NCBI GenBank assembly: GCA_951640165.1
Contig: OX621255.1
Coordinates: 26,138,001-26,202,000 of the forward strand
From: Pseudoips prasinana
Taxonomy: Eukaryota > Arthropoda > Insecta > Lepidoptera > Nolidae
Direction of reading: 5' to 3'
DNA length: 64,000 nt
The position numbers and the translations under genes were made by a program. The notes beneath the pieces are model-generated. The model was not told the origin of the DNA. It ran no database searches and saw only the letters and a list, made by a program, of their open reading frames with translations. Below are positions 51,944 through 62,204 of the stretch, one piece after another. Within the stretch, counting starts at the first letter, position 1; each line of letters starts with the position of its first letter.

Positions 51944-52297
51944 ATCTTTGCTTCTGGGCTGCGGTGGCAGTATGAAAAGTGTCTTCTACTGCCGCCACGT
52001 GAAAGCAGGTCCGGGAGGACAGTAATCTGTTTAAGGCGCAGTTGCTTTGCCGGACTGGCAGGAGTCGGCAACATGGGAGGGCAATCCAGAGGACCCACAG
52101 GGAGGGCCCCAGGGTACGTGTCTCGACCATATGGGAGATGGTGCAAAAGGGGGGCACCGGAGCAGAATACCCGCGTTCCCGGGGCTCCCCCATGCGCCAA
52201 GAGAAGTCCACGGCAGGTAGGTTTAGGCGGTGCAAGTCCGACATACCCACTTTTTTACGGATGGCATGCGTAGGCATTCCACCTGCCTTAAAAAAAA
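51944..52297 (+). mobile_element. Poly(A)-tailed GC-rich retroelement fragment
   Basis: A GC-rich block ending CCACCTGCC-TT(A)n, flanked by GAGTGAT (51937-51943 and about 52300-52306). This is target-site duplication plus A tail. The body (GGGCACCGGAGCAGAATACC) has overlapping open frames on both strands without recognisable motifs. Probably the 3' UTR of a truncated R1-type LINE. Confidence 0.6.
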
Positions 52298-52353
52298 AGA
52301 GTGATTTTTATAATATCAATTTAAACACCTCTTAATTTTGAAGCACAATAGTA

Positions 52354-52488
52354 CAGACGCCAGCACATCAAGCTACCCCCATCTGTCGAATTTCCCCAAT
52401 TGAAAGTGAACCTTATGCTTATGTGATAAAGTTGAAAATCTATAAAAGAAATTTGACAGATTGGGGAAGCTGGTTTTGCTGGCGTCTG
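52354..52488. mobile_element. TA-MITE M1, copy 4 (135 bp)
   Basis: CAGACGCCAGCACATCAAGC ... GGTTTTGCTGGCGTCTG with TA on both sides. The same length as copy 1. Confidence 0.85.
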
Positions 52489-52563
52489 TACCTAATGTGC
52501 TAATAAGCACTGGTCCTGAACTAGTACCTGTTTATGCCGAGCCAATAAAGGTTATTATTATTA

Positions 52564-53010
52564 CCAATCTAGATAGATAGATAGAGTACACTTTATTGCA
52601 CCAGAAAACACAACACACAATATCTTAATAAAGAAAATATAGGTACAATCGGCGGTCTTATCGCTTTCTTACTTAGCGATCTCTTCCAGACAACCGTTGG
52701 GTGGACAAGAAGAATTAAGATGGAAAAAGGCGTTAGTTGTAATTGTACTATCGTGTGTATTAAATGTTATTACATACATACATTGCATATGTACAAGCTT
52801 CATAAATATATACTTATATTTGTATAAATACTAATAATACTATACTATAATAATATACATAATATTATACATTCTTTTGATTAAAAGTTATGCAGGAATA
52901 GGTTACTTAAATAAGTTAAGAGATAAGAAGAGAAGTGATAAAGATATTTATAGCGATAAAAAGTGTTTTTTTAAAGAAACTTTGAAAGTGGTTAGATTAT
53001 TAAAGTGATA
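52564..53010 (-). repeat. LINE family L-A relative, 3' UTR
   Basis: The minus strand has GTTGTCTGGAAGAGATCGCT, AGCGATAAGACCGCCGATTG, AATAAAGTGTACTC and a (TATC)n tail. The hairpin stem ATCGCT/AGCGAT is at 52660-52680. Confidence 0.75.
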
Positions 53011-53147
53011 GTAAGCAGGATACACGGATATGACTAACACTTGTATTAAAATAAGTATTTTTTACTTGCAAGCTATGGACTGTCTTTAAAATATATTATT
53101 TCTTTTAATATTACAAGAAACAGAAACAAGTGAAATAGAATGGCGCA
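53011..53147. other. Unassigned sequence
   Basis: No feature recognised. Confidence 0.5.
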
Positions 53148-53372
53148 AAAGACGTGTGGCGCAGCGGCTAAGACAGTCGCCTCGCCGCTTTGTTTCTCGG
53201 GTTCTAGTCCCGCACCGGATAACTATTTGTGTGACCCATAAATAGTTGTTCTGAGTCTGAATTAAATTTTTGTCCGTCTATTATATATTTGTAAAGTACC
53301 CTGCGATACAGGGATTAGATTCTAGGGAATCTAATCCCAGTAACGCGGGGTAGTCTTTATAAAAAAAAAAGA
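53148..53372 (+). repeat. tRNA-derived SINE family S3, best copy, with hairpin
   Basis: Head TGTGGCGCAGCGGCTAAGAC, B-box GGGTTCTAGTCCC, body TTTGTGTGACCCATAAATAG and TTTGTAAAGTACCCTGCG. A perfect 12-bp hairpin (GGGATTAGATTC, loop TAGG, GAATCTAATCCC; 53311-53338) is followed by GCGGGGTAGTC and an A-rich end. Confidence 0.75.
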
Positions 53373-53786
53373 ATTTAAATTTAAATTGTTTTTTGTTTTG
53401 TATTGTACTTTATAGTTATTTTTAAAAGGAACAAGGTTAAATAAAACATAATTTCTTTGGTAACTATAATTATAAACCCAAAACTATAATATGGCTTAGA
53501 TCCTTCAAGTTAAATAAATATATTTAAAAATAATGGTGTACAAATAATTAAAATGCAGTCAGCATGAATATGTATAAGCAAGTACCTTTAAAATGTTTGA
53601 TGCTAGCCTGTTAAAATTGAATTAGCTATATGTAAATACCACTGAACCAATTAATGTAATCATACCAGTGGACCCTTTAATGACAGAATCTCAAAAACAC
53701 TAAGACTAAAAAGGCGCCTTCAGTCAATAATAACTGCAATTATTAGAATATGGAATGCACTTAAGGTATTAGATAGGCTAATGGTA
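53373..53786. other. Unassigned sequence
   Basis: No feature recognised. Confidence 0.5.
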
Positions 53787-53921
53787 CAGACGCAAGCACA
53801 TCCAGCTACCCCAATTTGTCAAATTTCTTTTATAGATTTTCAACTTTACCACATAATTGTAATTTTGACTTTCAATTGGGCAAATTCGACAGATTGGGGT
53901 AGCTTGATGTGCTGGCGTCTG
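53787..53921. mobile_element. TA-MITE M1, copy 5 (135 bp)
   Basis: CAGACGCAAGCACATCCAGC ... GCTTGATGTGCTGGCGTCTG, TA on both sides. The central part is inverted relative to copies 1 and 4. Confidence 0.85.
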
Positions 53922-54071
53922 TACAATACTGTTAAAAATTTGAAATATTATTACAATCATTCCAAGCTAGCCTTATTTAGTTATAATAGTCATAGAATTC
54001 TTTATGTAAAATACATTTTGTCTCCGTAATACCATAATATATTTGTCTTCTTAAACCATAATACGATAAGT

Positions 54072-54330
54072 AATAATAATAATAATAATATCTAGGGACA
54101 ATGTCACACAGATCTCCTAACCCCATACTAAGCAAAGCTTGTACTATGGGTACCAGGCGACGATATACATACTTATATAGATAGATAAATACTTAAATAC
54201 ATAGAAAACATCCATGACTCAGAAACAAATATTCGTGCTCATCACACAAATATTTGCACTTACCGGGATTCGAACCCAGGACCACCAGCTTCGTAGGCAG
54301 GAGCACTACCAACTAGGCTACGGTGACCGT
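54072..54330 (-). repeat. tRNA-derived SINE family S1, copy 4
   Basis: Complete head, body and (ATT)n tail. ATAAGT on both sides (54065-54070 and about 54331-54336) may be the target duplication. Confidence 0.85.
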
Positions 54331-54758
54331 ATAAGTGATTTCATGATTCCATTAAAAGCTACAATTTGACACTCCTATGAAATTTTTATTTGCAATAAAG
54401 TACCTTTTCTTACAATTTAACTTTACTATAAAACATATTAATGGATGTTGCATGATGCTAACACCTGCCATTCTAATGCGCCTTACTGAAAGGAAATGTG
54501 CAATTTTTTTTTATCGGGTCTAGTCCTTCCCTCCTCCTTACCACTGCAACTCCTGTAAGCCAGGATCAACAGTGGCACACAATCAATTGATACTAAACGG
54601 AAAGGCTCCGACATCTCCTGCGCAATTAAAGCGAGGAATTTAATCAGAAAGAATGGAGTTAGAAAATGAATAGTTCCACTTAATAATAATAGATTTCTGC
54701 AATTACTTACAGCAACATTATATTGACTGACCTAAACCTATATACTACAATTTATATT
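54331..54758 (-). other. Downstream flank of gene B (3' UTR expected here)
   Basis: By position it should contain the 3' UTR of gene B. No canonical AATAAA on the minus strand was picked out close to the stop. GGATCAACAGTGGCACACA is shared with 26557-26577. Confidence 0.35.
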
Positions 54759-54913
54759 CTAATCGACGCATAAAGTCTTAAAAGATCCCGGCATTCCGGA
54801 GTATTCTTCATTGAATTTACATGTCAGCCGTAGATCTTCGTCGGTCTTCGCTTTCTCCAGAAATTTCACACGTTCTATATGTTGGTCAGTACAGAGTTCT
54901 TTGAAACACATAT
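54759..54913 (-). CDS. Gene B terminal exon: CRAL-TRIO protein C-terminus
   Basis: The minus strand has acceptor TTTCCAG, then 155 bases to TAG at 54759-54761. After joining G|AT (Asp) it encodes MCFKELCTDQHIERVKFLEK, AKTDEDLRLTCKFNEEY and the end SGMPGSFKTLCVD. Insect CRAL-TRIO proteins typically end in a G..GSF..L.VD motif, which this matches. The intron to the previous exon (62205) is about 7.3 kb and holds a LINE, an RTE copy and SINEs. Confidence 0.85.
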
Positions 54914-55052
54914 CTGGAAATAAAATTTTGTACTTTATGAATTAATAATATAATTTTATTATAATATGTATAACCTCTCGAATATAGCTAAATATACTAT
55001 CGATATAAACGTGGAGCGCACTAATTATATCTGTAATTAATTATAAAATGTA
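54914..55052. other. Gene B last intron, proximal part
   Basis: Acceptor region. Nothing else recognised. Confidence 0.5.
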
Positions 55053-55265
55053 TTGATTGGAGAGGTTAAGCAACTTGCTCGCAGTCAGTGCATAGATGGG
55101 TGACCGCCAAAGTGGTTTAATTTCTGAGCGTCTCCGTGCTTCAGAGGGCACGTTAAGCTGTCGGTCCCAGTTGTAGTCATTAGACAACAGTTAGTCAGAA
55201 GCCTATTGGGCGGCTTGAACAACTCTGACACTAGGGTTACCACTGCTCATACGATAAGTAAGTAA
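55053..55265 (+). repeat. 5S rRNA-derived SINE, 5'-truncated
   Basis: Starts within the 5S-like block (GAGAGGTTAAGCAACTTGC, GCAGTCAGTGCATAGATGGG), continues through the central domain CGTGCTTCAGAGGGCACGTT and ends in (TAAG)n. Confidence 0.8.
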
Positions 55266-55349
55266 GTATTATGAATGCCCTGATCCCTGTTTTACATGAG
55301 TAATATTAGAATATGGAACTAGCCGTGTGGTTTCTGGTCCAGAAATAAT

Positions 55350-56292
55350 AATCATCATCATCATCATATCAGCCGAAAGACGTCCACTGCTGGACAAAGG
55401 CCTCCCCCAAAGATCTCCACAATTGCCGGTCTTGTGCTATTCGCATCCAGCATTTTCCAGCGACCCGCACAAGAATATCGGTCCATCTTGTAGGGGGCCT
55501 GCCCACGCTGCGTCTTCCGGTTCGTGGTCGCCACTCAAGAACCTTTCTGCCCCAACGGCCGTCGGCTCTACGAGCTATGTGCCCTGCCCACTGCCACTTC
55601 AACTTGGCAATTCTTCGGGCTATGTCGGTGACTTTGGTTCGCCTGCGGATTTCGACATTTCTGATGCGATCCCGCAGGGAAACTCCGAGCATAGCCCTCT
55701 CCATTGCTCTTTGGGTGACCTTGGGCCTTCTAATAAGGCCCATAGTGAGCGACCACGTCTCTGTTCCGTATGTGATCACTGGCAACACACACTGGTCGAA
55801 GACTTTCGACTTGAGACACTGCGGTATTTTGGACGAGAAGATGTTACGTAGCTTCCCGAACGCTGCCCAGCCGAGTTGGATTCTACGATTGACCTCCTTC
55901 TCGAAGTTGGACCTACCTAGTTGGATGGTCTGTCCTAGGTAAATATAGTTCTCTACAACTTCGAGTGCACAGTCACCAACTTTCAATTGAGTGGGTGCAA
56001 CATGGACGTTTGACATGATTTTCGTCTTATCCATGTTCATTTTCAGACCCACTTGTTGAGAGACTCTGCTGAGGTCATCGAGCATTGTACCGAGGTCTTC
56101 CATGGTCTCAGCCATGACTACGATATCATCGGCAAATCGAAGGTGAGTGATGTACTCGCCATTGACATTGATGCCAAAGCCTTTCCAGTCCAGAACCTTG
56201 AAGACGTCTTCCAATGCAGCGGTGAACAGTTTCGGAGATATAACAACTCCCTGTTTCACGCCCTGCCCTGCCGTAACCACGGCTGTTACCAC
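55350..56292 (-). pseudogene. RTE LINE ORF: RT fingers/palm to C-terminus, best-preserved copy
   Basis: 307 open codons on the minus strand (56292-55369). In order: GVKQGVVISPKLFTAALEDV (RT motif before the active site), YITHLRFADDIVVMAE (catalytic FADD), GLKMNMDKTKIM, YLGQTIQLGRSNFEKEVNRR, YGTETWSLTMGLIRRPKVTQ, LKWQWAGHIARRADGRWGRK, GRRSVGRPPTRWTD and the end GEAFVQQWTSFG. Endonuclease and N-terminal RT are missing: the frame abuts RTE 5'-region sequence at 56293. The (ATG)n tail is at 55350-55366. No earlier ATG, so it is not an expressed gene as it stands. Confidence 0.9.
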
Positions 56293-56545
56293 GGCTGGGA
56301 TTAGCAGGGCTGCCGGGGACTGGGGGCCGCGGTTTGGTTGTGTCCATCATTTGAGGGGATTTGCCATAATCGCCACGCTTGGCAGACGGGTTGGCGATCG
56401 CAGTAATGTGGACATGGTACTCAGGAGAGCGCTGCTGCCCGTTCTCTGGTATATATTCCCTCGGGACGACTTTTACGTCCCTCCACGGGATGAGAGGGGG
56501 TGGTGATATTCTTAGGCCGTCACCACACAGCAAAATAATAATAGG
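56293..56545 (-). repeat. RTE 5'-region block joined to the truncated ORF
   Basis: The minus strand reads TGTGTGGTGACGGCCTAAGA, ATCACCACCCCCTCTCATCC, GTCGTCCCGAGGGAATATAT and GGCGATTATGGCAAATCCCC, ending at repeated CCGTGGTAACAGCCGTGGTT at the junction. The same block is fused to an RTE tail at 31088-31372. Confidence 0.6.
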
Positions 56546-56642
56546 GCCACCCTATACCATCTCATGGTTGTCGTAAAAGGCGACTAAGGGATACACCAGT
56601 AACTCGAGTAGCAGCGCTTACTGTGTACTAACTACTACGTAA

Positions 56643-56872
56643 GGCACTCATAGCCAGAAGCTCTCACCATTAAGTAACTAGGCTCACGGTCAATCCATAG
56701 ATGGGAGACCGCCAAAGTGGTTTAATTTCTGAGCGTTTCCTTGCATCGGAGGGCACGTTAAGCTGTCGGTCCCAGTTGTAGTCATTAGACAACAGTTAGT
56801 CAGAAGCCTATTGGGCGGCTTGAACAACTCTGACACTAGGGCAACCACTGCCCATACGATAAGTAAGTAAGT
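56643..56872 (+). repeat. 5S rRNA-derived SINE with 13-bp target-site duplication
   Basis: AACTACTACGTAA (56630-56642) and AACTACCACGTAA (56873-56885) flank an element with GGCACTCATAGCCAGAAGC, AAGTAACTAGGCTCACGGTC, AATCCATAGATGGG, the central domain and (TAAG)n tail. Full or nearly full length. Confidence 0.85.
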
Positions 56873-56929
56873 AACTACCACGTAACTGCGGTCACCAAGT
56901 CACATGTCAAACGCGGTGACTGCGGCAAA

Positions 56930-57335
56930 CCCCACCAAGTGACAACTTTTTAGAAAACTTTGGGGAAGGCCTATGTCCAGCTGTGGATGCATCAGGCTGA
57001 TGATATGTGATTTGATATTATGTGAATATTAGAGAAAGATGTAATCACACTAATATTATAAAGGCAAACATTTGTGAGTGTGTGACTGTGTGAGTTGTAT
57101 GTTTGTTACTTCTTCACGTCTAAACAACGGACTGATTTTAATAAAAATTGGTATGGAGTTAGCTGTCACCCTGGACTAACACATAGGTGATAATTTATAA
57201 AGATTAACACGGGTAAAACCGCGGAACACTGCCCGTGATTAATAATAATAAATGTAATTTAGTTTACAATGTGGGCAGGCCCCCAACAAGGTGGACCGAC
57301 GATCTTGCAAGGGTCACAGGAAGCAGTTGGATGTT
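56930..57335 (+). repeat. RTE tail, Helitron-like element and RTE fragment
   Basis: 56930-57020: RTE-like tail (CCTATGTCCAGCTGTGGATG). 57045-57225: Helitron-like (TCACACTAATATTATAAAGG start, CACGGGTAAAACCGCGG near the end, 3' terminus eroded). 57262-57335: sense RTE coding fragment (GTGGGCAGGCCCCCAACAAG). Confidence 0.55.
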
Positions 57336-57364
57336 TTTTTTTTTTATTATTTGTTTTTATTTAT

Positions 57365-57515
57365 AATAATATCTAGGGACAATGTCACATAATCAACCTA
57401 GCCCCGAACTAAGCAAAGCTTGTACACTATGGGTACCAGGCGACGATATACATACTTATATAGATAGATAAATACTTATATACATAGAAAACATCCATGA
57501 CTCAGAAACAAATAT
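57365..57515 (-). repeat. tRNA-derived SINE family S1, 3' half of a split copy
   Basis: Body and tail of an S1 SINE (ATATCTAGGGACAATGTCAC on the plus strand). It breaks off after AAATAT and resumes at 61970. Confidence 0.85.
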
Positions 57516-57714
57516 GACTCAAAAAAATGATAGTGGGTAGTCCTGGTGTCAACAAGAAAAGAAATTGTGTGCTTCATTTAATTTTATTTTTAAATAGTAT
57601 ACCTAAATGTGTAATGGTTTATTAGTACTACCGTAATTCCCTAATCTCTGCTGCACTCACTGCAATAACTATTTTTTCACTTTCACCTCTCACTATCACC
57701 GTATAAGTGCTATA

Positions 57715-58422
57715 ATGGATCTATACACCAAACTGTCTAACCAAATGGAGGAGATCTCAACTTCGCTGATGGACAGGATGGCTCAGCATGAGGAGGACTT
57801 AAAAGCTGCAACTGGCTCGGAAGTTCTTCATAAGTCTATAGCTAGCCTCTCGCGTGACTTCACCAACTTCAAGACCTTTGTATGGAAGACCCTCTGCGCC
57901 ATGAAAGCCCAAATCGAACTGGTGATATTAGGCTTGGACAGACAGGAGATGATGTCACGAAGAAAAGTGCTTCTTTTGCATGGTGTTGACGAGGAAAAGG
58001 ATTCTCAGGATGCCGCCTTAGGTATATTAACCGGCCAAATGAAGTTGGCTGATATTACTGCGTCCGACATTGCTGTTTGTCATCGCCTTGGTACAAGCAA
58101 AAACAAATCTCGCCCTCTTTTAATTAGATTCCATCAGCTGAATAAGCGTAGTGACGTGTGGAAAGCCAAAACTCTACTGAAGGGATCTGGATTAACGATG
58201 ACGGAGTTTCTCACGAAAGCTCGGCACCAAGTTTTTATGGATTCGCGTAAATATTTCGGCCAAAAACTTTGCTGGAGTTCTGAAGGCCGAATAATTATTC
58301 AGTTAAGTGATAAGTCTCGGCGTAAGATTGAGACAGCTGCGGAGCTTCGTGACCTAATGTCTAAATTCCCAGCTGTTAGCACTTCATCTGTTGCTGCGGA
58401 CTCGCGCAAAACTGCCAAATAA
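57715..58422 (+). CDS. LINE L-A ORF1 protein, intact
   Basis: 235 residues from an ATG. Residues about 1-85 are heptad-like (MEEISTSLMDRMAQHEEDL) and probably trimerise as a coiled coil. About 88-175 resembles the RRM-like nucleic-acid-binding domain of L1/CR1-type ORF1 proteins (RRKVLLLHGVDEEKDSQDAA, then SDIAVCHRLG, RPLLIRFHQLNKRSDVWKAK). About 160-205 is the C-terminal domain (LKGSGLTMTEFLTKARHQVF). No zinc knuckle. The product would coat element RNA. ORF2 of the same copy is broken, so it could act only in trans. Confidence 0.8.
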   Translation: MDLYTKLSNQMEEISTSLMDRMAQHEEDLKAATGSEVLHKSIASLSRDFTNFKTFVWKTLCAMKAQIELVILGLDRQEMMSRRKVLLLHGVDEEKDSQDAALGILTGQMKLADITASDIAVCHRLGTSKNKSRPLLIRFHQLNKRSDVWKAKTLLKGSGLTMTEFLTKARHQVFMDSRKYFGQKLCWSSEGRIIIQLSDKSRRKIETAAELRDLMSKFPAVSTSSVAADSRKTAK

Positions 58423-58823
58423 TATGCCTGTCTTGATCAACTTTGATTTGTAGTGTTATAGTATTGTTGTTGAAAACACAACACTTTTTATTTATTTGTA
58501 ATTTCTCACTACAAACCACTTCCATTGTTCGAGTTTTGTTTTTATAAATCCTTTGTTATTTCATTAACTAAAATACCCACATCAGACATAATGCATGTTT
58601 ATGCTTCTAGTTATAAAGTTACCATACCCTGTGTAAACGTGTCTTTTGAGCCTTCTTTATTTATATGATCATAATGTTAGCTTTTTATTTTCTTTTTTTT
58701 TTTCTCAGTGAGTGCACTGAGATGCCGATATTTATAGGTATTTTTTTTGTTTCTTTAATATATAAATATTATTTAGGTATATTGGATAGGTACTATTAAA
58801 ATTAAAACTTGTATATTTATATT

Positions 58824-61625
58824 ATGTCTTATGATAGTGATGATGACTTCTTCTCATGTTCTTCTATTGCGTCAGATGAAAATTACTCCAGTGCTTTCAG
58901 TGACAACGAGTCACTTCAACTTCGAGATAACCTCTATGCTCATTTTTCATTTTCTTCTTCGAAAAATTTTAACGCTGTACACATAAATGCTCAAAGTATT
59001 CACGCTCACTATCCTGACCTTCTGTCATCTTTTGACTCTGATCTCATCCATGCCATTCTCGTTTCGGAAACTTTTCTTAAACCCGCCCTACCTTCAAAGC
59101 AATACGCACTGCCTGGCTACAAACTGCTGCGTAATGACAGAACTGGGAAGGGGGGTGGTGGTGTTGCCATCTATCTTCGTGCGGATCTTAAACACAAGGT
59201 AGTTGATGAGTCTCCAAGTAAATATTCAAAATCTGCGGAACACATGTTTATTGAAGTCACAATTAGGCACTCAAAATTACTTCTTGGTGTTTATTATAGC
59301 CCATCGTGCCATATTGACTACTTTTCCTCTTTTGAGAAACAGCTTGAAACTTACTCATCTCATTATGACCACACTATAATCCTTGGAGATTTCAACACCT
59401 GCCTACTGCGAGATGATGCAAGGAGTCGCAGACTACTCTCTCTAGTTAATTCTGTTAACATGCATATACTGCCTCTGGATGCAACACATCGCGCTCCCCA
59501 CAGTTCGCCATCACTCCTAGATCTTGTCCTTGTTTCGAACCCTTCAAAAGTAGCATCTCATGGTCAATTACCAGCTTCTTTCTCATATCATGACCTAATA
59601 TATATTTCCTATAAAATTCAATGCCCTCGACGAAAGTCTCAGTTTCTCTTCCTTGTAGCTTCAAAAACATTGTCCTGGATCGTTTGAGGGCTGATGCGGG
59701 CAGTATCGATTGGGCATCTGTTTACGACTGTATCGACATAGACACCAAGGTCACGAAATTCACTAAAATTTTATTAAACCTATACAACACTCATGCTCCC
59801 ATCAAAAAGGTGAGGATAAAACATCCACCTGCGCCCTGGCTGTCTGATGATATTAGAAAAGTTATGTCAAAGCGTGATAAAGCCAAAAAGAAATATAAAA
59901 AAACCGCATCTGAAGAGAACTGGTGTATATATAAAAGGCTTCGGAATCGCTGCAGTCGTATGTGTAGAGATGCCAAAAGACGCCACATTCACAACTCGAT
60001 TAATAACCTCGGTACAGCACAAGTATGGCATTTTCTAAAATCACTTGGTGTCGGTAAGGACTGTAATGACAATGTCAAGTCATCGGTTGATTTAAATGCA
60101 CTTAACGCACATTTTGCTAGAACCCCGGTGACACTGGATGCCAGCACCAAGTCTTCTACTCTAAATTATCTCTCTAAGATTTCTATGCCGGTATGTACTT
60201 CTTTTTCTTTTACTGCAGTTACTGAACGAGACATTAAGAAATCCATCCAATCCATCTCCACTAAAGCAGTGGGTGATGATGGTCTCCAGCTCCAAATGCT
60301 TTCCCTGATCCTAGAAGAACTTGTACCCATAATCACTCATATCATAAACTTTTCTCTTGAGGCAAGTTCCTTCCCGTCATCCTGGAAAAAAGCCCTGGTC
60401 CGACCGCTCCCCAAAACCAAAAATCCGTCTTCATTATCTCAATACCGTCCTTTTCTATCCTTCCAATCCTGTCCAAAACCCTCGAGAGTGTTGTTAGCCA
60501 ACAACTCTCTCGATACATCTCCTCTCAAAGCCTACTAAGTCCATACCAATCAGGGTTCCGCCCTGGCCATAGCACCGTTACGGCGTTAGTGAAAATTACC
60601 GATGATGTCCGACTAGCCACGGAGCGGAAATTACTCACGGTAATGGTCCTATTGGACTTCAGTAATGCCTTCAACTCAGTTGATTTTGATATCCTCCTTG
60701 GCATCTTATCCTCCCTTAATATCTCATCTTCAGTAACTGCATGGTTTGACTCATATCTTCGGGGACGCTCGCAGTCTATACGCTACGAAGAAGCTTCTTC
60801 TGAGTGGTGTAATCTTACTGCGGGCGTTCCTCAAGGTGGCGTACTCTCTCCTCTTCTCTTTTCGATTGGGCGAAATCTTTTGGACTCTTGGTTAACCCCA
60901 CTAAATCACAAGCAATCATTATTGGTGGCAGGCATATGTTTAGTTTGATACCTAACAACTTTCTTCCACCAGTTCTTTATGACAACGTCCCCATACCTTA
61001 TGCGACCCATGTTAAAAATCTTGGTATACTAATTGACAGCAACTTATCATGGAGCACTCACGTTGCGGAAGTAAGCAGAAGGGTATACTGCTCGTTTCAG
61101 TCTCTTAAACGATTACAGAAATTCTTACCCTTCCGTACTAAAGTATCCTTAGCACAGTCACTCCTAATTCCTCTTCTAGACTATGCTGATGTCTGTTTTC
61201 TGGATGCGAATGAAGACCTTCTTGACAAGCTCGAACGTCTGCAGAATTTGTGCATTCGCTTCATTTTCGGCCTCCGTAAGTACGACCATGTGTCGGAGTT
61301 TCGGAGGCGGTTGAAGTGGCTGCCAATACGGCAACGTCGAGATTGTCACATTCTTTCCCTACTCTTCTCAATCCTTCATAACTTTAATTCTCCTGTCTAT
61401 CTGCGTGAAAGCTTTGAGTACTTAGTCCCTCGAGGCAAACTCTGTCGCACAGCCACGTTCTTTCTACTTCGTATGCCTTCTCACACTTCCAGCCGTTATG
61501 ATGGCCCTTTTACAATACGTGCCGTTCGACTATGGAACTCTCTTCCACACTCTATTCTTTCTAGCTCATCTTTAGAGGTATTTAAGAGAAGAACAAGGGA
61601 ACACTTTTTGTCACAATCATTGTAA
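58824..61625 (+). pseudogene. LINE L-A ORF2: endonuclease and reverse transcriptase, frameshifted and deleted
   Basis: The ATG at 58824 starts MSYDSDDDFFS. The endonuclease has VHINAQSIHAHYPDLL, ILVSETFLKPALPS, GKGGGGVAIYLRADL and TIILGDFNT. Frame changes occur near 59620-59690, 60440-60590 and 60880-60950. Reverse transcriptase motifs include VLLDFSNAFNSVDFDIL and GVPQGGVLSPLLFSI, but the text then jumps to SFGLLVNPTKSQAIIIGG. Compared with the copy at 31700, about 50 residues containing the catalytic YADD are deleted near 60866. The C-terminus (IRFIFGLRKYDHVSEFRRRL, VRLWNSLPHSI) is open to 61625. Confidence 0.85.
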
Positions 61626-61721
61626 TCTATAATTTATGTATTAGTATATTTAGGTGTTTTAATATATATTTAGTGTGTATAGTATGTAATTTGTTTGTAT
61701 TATTAGTATGTATTAGTGTGT

Positions 61722-61726
<5 letters not shown>

Positions 61727-61760
<34 letters not shown>
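61727..61760. repeat. (TA)n microsatellite in the LINE 3' UTR
   Basis: Pure TA run. Confidence 0.95.
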
Positions 61761-61763
<3 letters not shown>

Positions 61764-61872
61764 CTACCAGTCGGTAGTAACAATTAGTGTCACTTAATTT
61801 TCTTTTGAGGTTGTACACTGTTTTTACCCTTCTTCTACAAATCTCCCTCTGTCAGTGGTTTGCTGGAAGAAA

Positions 61873-61886
61873 ACTCATCAATGAGT
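61873..61886 (+). other. Conserved LINE 3' UTR hairpin, ACTCAT/ATGAGT stem
   Basis: ACTCAT, loop CA, ATGAGT, preceded by CTGGAAGAAA and followed by TAAGCTCGCCCTTGTACAT. Confidence 0.7.
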
Positions 61887-61969
61887 TAAGCTCGCCCTTG
61901 TACATTAATTTACAAAGACACATGTATAAAATGTATATTTTCTGTGTGCAATAAAGGATAAACTAAACT

Positions 61970-62073
61970 AAATATTCGTGCTCATCATATAAATACTTGC
62001 ACTTACCGGGATTCGAACCCAGGACCACCAGCTTCGTAGGCAGGAGCACTACCAACTAGGCTACGGTGATGAT
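61970..62073 (-). repeat. tRNA-derived SINE family S1, 5' (head) half of the split copy
   Basis: Contains the tRNA-like head with both boxes (minus strand). Partner of 57365-57515. Confidence 0.85.
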
Positions 62074-62076
62074 AGC

Positions 62077-62172
62077 AGCGCAGGACCGGCTATTGTGGAG
62101 ATATTGTGGGGGGGGGCCTTTGTCTAGCAGTGGACGTTTTTCAGTTGATATAATGATGATGATGATGATGAA
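62077..62172 (+). repeat. RTE LINE 3' tail
   Basis: GCGCAGGACCGGCTATTGTG, then CTAGCAGTGGACG and (ATG)n. Confidence 0.8.
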
Positions 62173-62204
62173 TATTGTTTATCTTAAGTATGTAAAATTC
62201 TCAC

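Larger units (their letters stand above)
57516..61969 (+). mobile_element. Jockey/CR1-group LINE (family L-A), 4.45 kb, inserted in an S1 SINE
   Basis: AAATAT at 57510-57515 and 61970-61975 is the target duplication, and the SINE reads continuously across it. Layout: leader 57516-57714, ORF1 57715-58422, spacer, ORF2 58824-61625 in several frames, 3' UTR with family hairpin (61873-61886), end GGATAAACTAAACT. Apparently full length but coding-dead. Confidence 0.9.

Noticed and set aside
51699..52277. 192-codon minus-strand frame
   Set aside because: It spans the junction between unique DNA and a GC-rich retroelement fragment. GC-rich sequence is open in several frames on both strands and no motif was found.
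55327..55851. 174-codon plus-strand frame
   Set aside because: Antisense of the RTE C-terminal region; similar antisense frames appear wherever that RTE segment occurs (for example 10262-10605).
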